Assembly: GCF_958295425.1 (NCBI RefSeq)
Contig: NC_081151.1
Coordinates: forward strand, 23,570,799 to 23,634,798
Reading direction: 5' to 3'
Length of the DNA: 64,000 bases
Source: Solea solea
Taxonomy: Eukaryota > Chordata > Actinopteri > Pleuronectiformes > Soleidae
Of this stretch, positions 59,390 to 64,000 are shown piece by piece (positions within the stretch are counted from its first letter, which is position 1; each line of letters starts with the position of its first letter). Under the pieces are notes generated by a model. That model was given only the letters and a program-made list of their open reading frames with translations, was not told where the DNA came from and ran no database searches. The translations under genes were made by a program, and so were the position numbers.

Positions 59390-60936
59390 CAAGCGTCACA
59401 TGACTTCCTGCAGCTTTAGCTATGACTTCATATTGTTGTACCTTTTATTTATGGTTATGTTTTTATTGTTATTCCAACGTTTGTGTTTGAGTTTATTTTT
59501 GAACACATTTAAACTGAGTCAGCTGATCTTTACTGTCCACAGAGGAAACATCAGCAGCGATGGGGGCGTGGCTAAAGAGTATGGTTTACGTCAGACGTCT
59601 GTGGTCAGAATTGGGCGTGACGGGAAAAAACATGCACACAAACGCGTCACAACGCAGAGATTGTTAGCGACTAACAGTGAGAGTAGCGTTGTGTGATGAC
59701 TCCGCCCACGTCGAGGAGGAGCTATGAAGTCACGGAAAACGGCGTGACTGATACCGAAACGGAGACGAGGTATTTCTCGATCCGCGTGGATTCAAAGATC
59801 GCAGTTTTCCTGCCAACGTGGCGGCGTAAACGCAGCGAGTCATGTGACGTCCAGAGTTTAAACGAAACAAAGTGTGTGTGTGTGTGTGTGTGTGTGTGGT
59901 CCTCTTTACTACAGCTGACAGTTTGTTTACGTCTGGTGTGAAGCTTTGTTTTCGCGGCGTTTTACAGCTCTTTTACAGCCCCTCCCCCTCCCGCCCGTCT
60001 CAGCGGCGCCCTCCGCTGACCTCGAGCCGCGACTGCTGCCTCTTTAGACACTAAACAGATTCAGAGGCGAGAATCATGTGTGTGATTAGCATACGCACGC
60101 GTGAGCAACACACACACACATTTAAATATCAGTCACACACACACACACGTGTGTGACTTTGTAACCATGACATTTTTCATTTATTTATAAACCACTTTTC
60201 AAACAACAAAAAATTATCAAAAACACAATTTAAAAATCTAAAAATACAAAATAGCATTTAAAGAAATTAAATCTGAAGGAAAATAAGTAGAATTAAAAAA
60301 AACATTAGAAAACAATATATCTGTTTTTATGTTATAGAATATGTGGCTAGTGTGACTCTGAAGGCGTGGCGTTTCATTTATAAATGATTTTTAAATGAAG
60401 TTAAAAGACGTGACAAACTTAAACCAAAAACAAGAAATAAAAATATGAAGGAAAATAAGTGTTCAAAGGAATAAAATGCAAGTAGAATTTAAGAAAAACA
60501 GAACAGTAGAAGGTAAGAATCCAGCCTCAGGAAAGTGTGGAAATTAGAGTTTTTTTTTAATCCTGAGACTTGATTTTCTCTGGACCATGTGAGACACGAG
60601 ACTCACCAAAATTCATGTTGTCATCCAGACGTCTCCAGACCTTCAAACTGTAACTGATTCACCTGAGACCAAGTCCTGAGACTCAAACCTCGAGTCTTAA
60701 CTCAGACTCTATGTGAAGTTCCTCTTCATTGACTTTGAGACCTGATGACCTGGTTTCCTCCTAGGACCAGGATCAGGTATCAGGGTTATCAGACAGACAG
60801 TTTTAGCTGAGTCATGTTTGGCCTGTTTCTTATTTGTGACACATCTGGAGAATGATGTCTCTAAAGTGACTCGGCACAAACGAGTTCTTCTCGTGTCCGG
60901 AACTAATTTCTGTTCCCGCTCTCATTTTGAATCGTA

Positions 60937-61412
60937 GTTTGACGTCACGTGTCCTGACAGTAAAGTTTGACGTCACGTGTCCTGACAGTAAAGTTTGACG
61001 TCACGTGTCCTGACAATAAAGTTTGACGTCACGTGTCCTGACAGTAAAGTTTGACGCCACGTGTCCTGACAGTAAAGTTTGACGTCACGTGTCCTGACAA
61101 TAAAGTTTGACGTCACGTGTCCTGACAGTAAAGTTTGACGTCACGTGTCCTGACAGTAAAGTTTGACGTCACGTGTCCTGACAGTAAAGTTTGACGCCAC
61201 GTGTCCTGACAGTAAAGTTTGACATCACGTGTCCTGACAATAAAGTTTGACGTCACGTGTCCTGACAGTAAAGTTTGACGTCACGTGTCCTGACAGTAAA
61301 GTTTGACGTCACGTGTCCTGACAGTAAAGTTTGACGTCACGTGTCCTGACAGTAAAGTTTGACGTCACGTGTCCTGACAGTAAAGTTTGACGTCACGTGT
61401 CCTGACAGTAAA
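60937..61412 (+). repeat. 28-bp minisatellite, 17 exact-length units, each with CRE/E-box motif
   Basis: Seventeen consecutive 28-bp units with no length variation (17 x 28 = 476) have core TGACGTCACGTGTCCTGACA. Fourteen of 17 units carry an intact TGACGTCA. Units at 61049 and 61189 read TGACGCCA and the one at 61217 reads TGACATCA. CACGTG is present in all units. Confidence 0.97.
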
Positions 61413-62485
61413 GTTCTCTCCCTGTGGAGACGACGTGGACACAAACTGAAACACTTGACTCAGAGCATTTTATTCCCACATGTGACACAGCCTGTGACGA
61501 GGAGGTCAAAGGTCAGATCCCCCTCCTCTGATAATGTTCAGCGTGTAAACATCAGCGTAGTGTAGTGACTCGGATGTAAATGAGAGAGAGAGAGAGAGAG
61601 CGTAAACGGACGTTTGATATTCAGCTTAATCTCTCGCCTGTCTCCGTGACGACGACGACAACGCTGTCACTGCCGCTGCTGCTGCTGCTGCTGCTGCTGC
61701 TGCCGAGCCTGTCGGAGCGCTTCAGTGTGACACACACACACACACACACACTCTCTATTCACATGAGGACATGTCTCACTGCGGGGGTCTGAGTCGCTCG
61801 CAGCATCGATCAGAAGATAAACCACAGCCTTTGTGCTCTATTGTGACATGTAATGGTTATGGGACCATCGAAATACACACACACACACACACACTCAGTC
61901 AGTTGCTGCAGCTAAACACACTCAGATTGTCGGGATAAAATCTTTATTTCTTTGACAGTCGCTGTGAAAATGTTCTCCTTAAAAAGATAAAATCAACACA
62001 AACAGGAAGTTGTTGTTTAATCTCAGGGACAGGAAGGACAGAGACGTCCTCTGTGGATGGACTCTCCCTCAGAGTTTGGGTTTGATTTTCAGATTCAAAG
62101 TAGTTTTGGTGGAAAAGTGACGACCAGAGATGTTCCTCAAACACTGGGTGGGGGACCCACACGTGGTCACGGCTGAGTTTTTTTTGGGTCCGTAAAACAA
62201 AATAAGCAGAAGAATTTTTCCAACTTTGATGTCACGGTTCATCGCAGTCATCGTCAGGATTTCTATAAATCAGTCGTATAAACAGCGCTGTTAGCATGTT
62301 CACCCGCAGACACGCTGCTACGATGTTTCCACGACTCCCAGTTCCCACTTTCCAATGTAAATGGAATGTCCTGTTTACGATTTCTGTGTGTATATATACA
62401 TATATATATGTATATGTATATATACACATATATATATATATGTTAAATAACGATCAGAAACATGTTGTAAATGAGTCGTCAGTAT

Positions 62486-62782
62486 CAGGTGTGACACCTG
62501 TGACAGGTGTGACACCTGTCACAGGTGTCACAGGTGTCACAGGGGTGACAGGTGTGAGGTGTCACAGTTGTGACGGGTGTGACAGGTGAGACAGGTGAGA
62601 CAGGTGTGACAGGTGTGAGGTGTCACAGTTGTGACGGGTGTGACAGGTGAGACAGGTGAGACAGGTGTGACAGGTGTGAGGTGTCACAGTTGTGACGGGT
62701 GTGACAGGTGAGACAGGTGAGACAGGTGTGACAGGTGTGAGGTGTCACAGGTGTCACAGGGGTGACAGGTGTGAGGTGTCAG
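62486..62782 (+). repeat. 61-bp minisatellite rich in CAGGTG / AGGTGTGA
   Basis: The marker GACGGG recurs at 62572, 62633 and 62694 (period 61). Units consist of smaller GTGACAG/GTGAGACAG steps. The 5' end contains a palindromic stretch of TGTGACACCTGTGACAGG type. Confidence 0.9.
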
Positions 62783-63156
62783 TTTGTCACATGATGCACA
62801 AATTCTGCGTTTTAAAAAACTAGAGAAACACAGTTGTATCAGGTGGATCCACACTAAAGCACTTTTCTGTGTCCTTCCTACCGCACCACCAGGGGGCGCA
62901 CTCAACTCTTCTTATCTGGTGAACCAGGAATGATTTCTTTTTACCAACTTAAAGACACAGTGGCTTCCTTTAGTGACGTTCATTCAGTCATTTGTGAGAG
63001 CGGCCGCTGGTAATAACTTCACTGAGGAGTCCACACACACACACACACACATGCACACGCACACACACATACACACTTCTCTGCTTGCAGCCACAAAGCA
63101 GCCGTGACAGAAATTGGGCAGCAGGTTAATAACTACTGCCCATCCTCACAGTGCCC

Positions 63157-63160
<4 letters not shown>

Positions 63161-63226
<66 letters not shown>
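63161..63226. repeat. (CA)33 microsatellite
   Basis: A pure run between two unique islands. Confidence 0.97.
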
Positions 63227-63229
<3 letters not shown>

Positions 63230-63429
63230 TACAGGTACTGCAGATGATAAAGTGTGAGGTCTTGTATTGAGTCAGTGTGTGTCAAGGATGTCGAGCTCTG
63301 CTCTATTTCCTCTGCATGCTATTAGATTAAGAAAGTGCCACACACACACACACACACACTTTCTCTTCTTCTTTCCACGTCTTTATAAGATTTGATGCAG
63401 ATTCCAAACTCTTTAGTGCTGTAGTGTAA

Positions 63430-63478
63430 GCAGCAGCAGCAGCAGCAGCAGCAGCCGCAGCAGCCGCAGCAGCAGCAG
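63430..63478. repeat. (CAG)n/(CCG) repeat
   Basis: CAG units with two CCG interruptions. A companion (CTG)n lies at 61674-61703. Confidence 0.95.
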
Positions 63479-63802
63479 TTTGTTTTCTGCCTCCAAACAC
63501 AGAGAAAAACTCCTCAACAACAGACTTTGTGTTCACGTCTTTACAACACCTGCATTATCCCTGAAGTAAAGGCGCCGTACGTCGATTTAAACTCAAGTCT
63601 GGACCTTTGTTAAGGTGGATTTAAGCTTTGTTGTTAAGGTGGATTTAAAGTTTGCTTTTAAGGTGGATTTGAGGTGGAAGTGCTCCATGGTTTGTGTTGT
63701 TTTGTCTCCATGTTTGCTGTATGTGGACGTTTTTGTTTGTCCTTTCATTGTGTGAAGGCATTTTTGGACACAGAGGGTGTTTGTGTGTGTGTCTGTGTGT
63801 GT

Positions 63803-63842
<40 letters not shown>

Positions 63843-64000
63843 TGGAGGGAAAGATAAACGTCTCTTCTTTGATGGTGTGAGGCGTCGATTGAAAGCGGTG
63901 AATAAAGGCCGGCTTTCATCGGCCAATGGGCTGTTAGCGACACAGAGGAAACGAGCCAAGCTGATTGGCCGACAGCCTGAGAAACACTTCCTGGGCCAGG

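Noticed and set aside
60937..61412. CRISPR-like array of 28-bp repeats
   Set aside because: The repeats are directly contiguous with no spacers, and the genome is vertebrate. It is a minisatellite.

Overview
The window is vertebrate nuclear DNA, almost certainly from a percomorph-like teleost. It has two multi-exon genes with GT-AG introns and no operon-like packing. Between the exons lie an extreme density of (CA)n/(TG)n, (CT)n, (GTCT)n and (CAG)n microsatellites, several kilobase-scale minisatellites, and dispersed repeats of the kinds common in fish genomes. Species cannot be named from the sequence.

Layout. From 1 to about 29.8 kb is the 3' half of akap6 (mAKAP, a muscle A-kinase anchoring protein) on the + strand. 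I place six coding exons: 10880-10963, 11663-11815, 17745-20525, 22911-23939, 24774-24872 and 27335-27379. They are followed by a long 3' UTR ending near an AATAAA at 29817. All these exons join in phase 0, giving about 1,396 codons. They cover the end of the third spectrin-like repeat, the long Ser/Asp/Glu-rich tail, the PKA RII-binding helix and the conserved block after it. The N-terminal half of the gene lies upstream of the window. About 29.85-37.5 kb is intergenic. From about 37.5 kb to the end is the 5' part of npas3 (a bHLH-PAS neuronal transcription factor), also on the + strand. It has two alternative first coding exons, 38479-38645 and 43261-43313, each with a GC-rich leader and each ending after two bases of an Arg/Ser codon. 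The last ~20.7 kb is npas3 intron 1. The bHLH, PAS and transactivation exons lie beyond the window. The order and orientation (akap6 then npas3, head to tail) match the human 14q12-q13 neighbourhood.

The two genes do not form a pathway. Akap6 scaffolds PKA, phosphatases and PDE at the nuclear envelope of muscle cells. Npas3 is a developmental neural transcription factor. What the region shares is synteny and a load of repeats. The most notable non-coding signals are: a palindromic MITE family in about ten copies, with microsatellites growing at fixed places inside it; a 166-bp block duplicated 52 kb apart with one difference; 17 exact-period 28-bp repeats, each carrying a fused CRE/E-box motif; a 61-bp array of E-box/T-box-like sites; a 1.6-kb minisatellite that stops about 55 bp before an akap6 splice acceptor; a 165-bp higher-order array next to the last akap6 exon; a perfect 19-bp hairpin in the akap6 3' UTR; and several unique-sequence islands that look like conserved non-coding elements.
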